A stretch of DNA of 13,596 bases from Streptomycetaceae bacterium (GTDB taxonomy: Bacteria; Actinomycetota; Actinomycetes; Nanopelagicales; Nanopelagicaceae), in NCBI GenBank assembly GCA_027488165.1, contig JAIYCF010000038.1, positions 1-13,596 on the forward strand, in the 5' to 3' direction. Shown piece by piece: positions 13,261 through 13,596 of this stretch. Position 1 is the first letter of the stretch, and each line of letters begins with the position of its first letter. The translations under genes and the position numbers were made by a program. The notes beneath the pieces are model-generated. The model was not told the DNA's origin. It saw only the letters and a program-made list of their open reading frames with translations, and did not search any database.

Positions 13261-13596
13261 TTATGCTAGCTTTCCAGTTACTGCAATTAGATTTGTGATG
13301 CCATTGGAAAGCGTTACTGAGATATCTTCGCCGCTCTTTCCTGGGCAAGAAAGTCCCCAAGAGAACTTGGCAGATGCGCCAGGTGCAAGAGGCGTAGTTG
13401 GTGCGCCCTCCATCTGGTTATCGCCATCGAAGATATCTACGCAATCGCCAGTGGTTGTTGAACCCTTAACGATTAGTGTCGCTAAATCTAAATCGGCAGC
13501 AGAACCATTTTCAACGGTTACGTTAAAACGCTCGTTGATCTGATCTGGGAGCATGCCCGAGGCAAACTTTCCTGGCGTGAAACTTGCAGGTGAAGA
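13261..13596 (-). CDS. Hypothetical, probably exported beta-rich protein (C-terminal part)
   Basis: I do not recognise this gene with certainty. The frame is open from the stop (13261-13263) to the window edge, giving the last 111 residues; the Met at 13552-13554 is probably internal because the frame continues upstream (SSPASFTPGKFASG...). The visible part alternates polar and hydrophobic residues as in a beta sandwich (RFNVTVENGSAADLDLATLIV, then APGASAKFSWGLSCPG and DISVTLSNGITNLIAV). It holds two cysteines, in GDCVDIF and LSCPGK, that could form a disulfide, and is rich in Ser/Thr/Gly/Ala and acidic residues, which fits an exported domain. It recalls DUF4352-like domains of actinobacterial lipoproteins, but this is only a resemblance. 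The signal region is off the edge. Confidence 0.7.
   Translation of the reverse strand, partial: SSPASFTPGKFASGMLPDQINERFNVTVENGSAADLDLATLIVKGSTTTGDCVDIFDGDNQMEGAPTTPLAPGASAKFSWGLSCPGKSGEDISVTLSNGITNLIAVTGKLA

Noticed and set aside
1..13596. Mobile elements, CRISPR arrays, tRNA or rRNA genes, defence genes
   Set aside because: I read for transposase/integrase motifs, spaced direct repeats, tRNA-like sequences (such as GGTTCGAATCC arms) and defence domains and saw none; all sizeable ORFs are housekeeping or transport genes.

Overview
The window comes from a compact, moderate-GC bacterial chromosome. It is most likely a streamlined actinobacterium; the planktonic freshwater Nanopelagicales ('Planktophila'/acI) type is my inference from overall feel, not a proof. 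Supporting signs are the actinobacterial style of the Tgt C-terminal half, a phoU gene divergent from phoR-phoP across GTTCACC direct repeats as in Streptomyces, very short intergenic gaps, and many promoters whose -10 hexamer lies 6 nt before the start codon, implying leaderless mRNAs. There are no mobile elements, CRISPR arrays or RNA genes that I can see, and no gene-free stretch reaches 300 nt.

Positions 1-6129 form a phosphate-starvation locus. On the minus strand are phoR (histidine kinase) and the start of phoP (response regulator, cut by the left edge). Divergently on the plus strand lie phoU, pstC, pstA and pstB, packed with 2-nt gaps or 4-nt overlaps. After 118 nt comes pstS, which has its own Shine-Dalgarno, probable promoter and PHO-like repeats, and ends in a strong intrinsic terminator. 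PstS binds phosphate outside the membrane, PstC/PstA/PstB import it, PhoU couples transporter state to PhoR, and PhoP would act at the 11-nt repeats. Two things stand out: PhoR has no membrane segments, and PstS has a cleavable signal peptide without a lipobox.

Positions 6134-9475 hold an SSAT-like (polyamine/thialysine-type) N-acetyltransferase, a convergent Orn/Lys/Arg decarboxylase, and a divergent GabT-type aminotransferase. Together they could form a small diamine/polyamine module. This is followed by a TRIC/UPF0126 membrane protein and a RimJ/RimL-type acetyltransferase (9509-10684), probably one transcript.

Positions 10681-13208 hold tgt (tRNA-guanine transglycosylase, minus) and a divergent MFS transporter separated by only 32 nt. 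A hairpin terminator separates the MFS gene from the 3' part of a minus-strand gene for an unrecognised, probably exported, beta-rich protein that runs off the right edge.

I did not find a clearly novel multi-gene system. The best leads are the soluble PhoR, the unanchored PstS, the promoter architecture, and the putative polyamine cluster.
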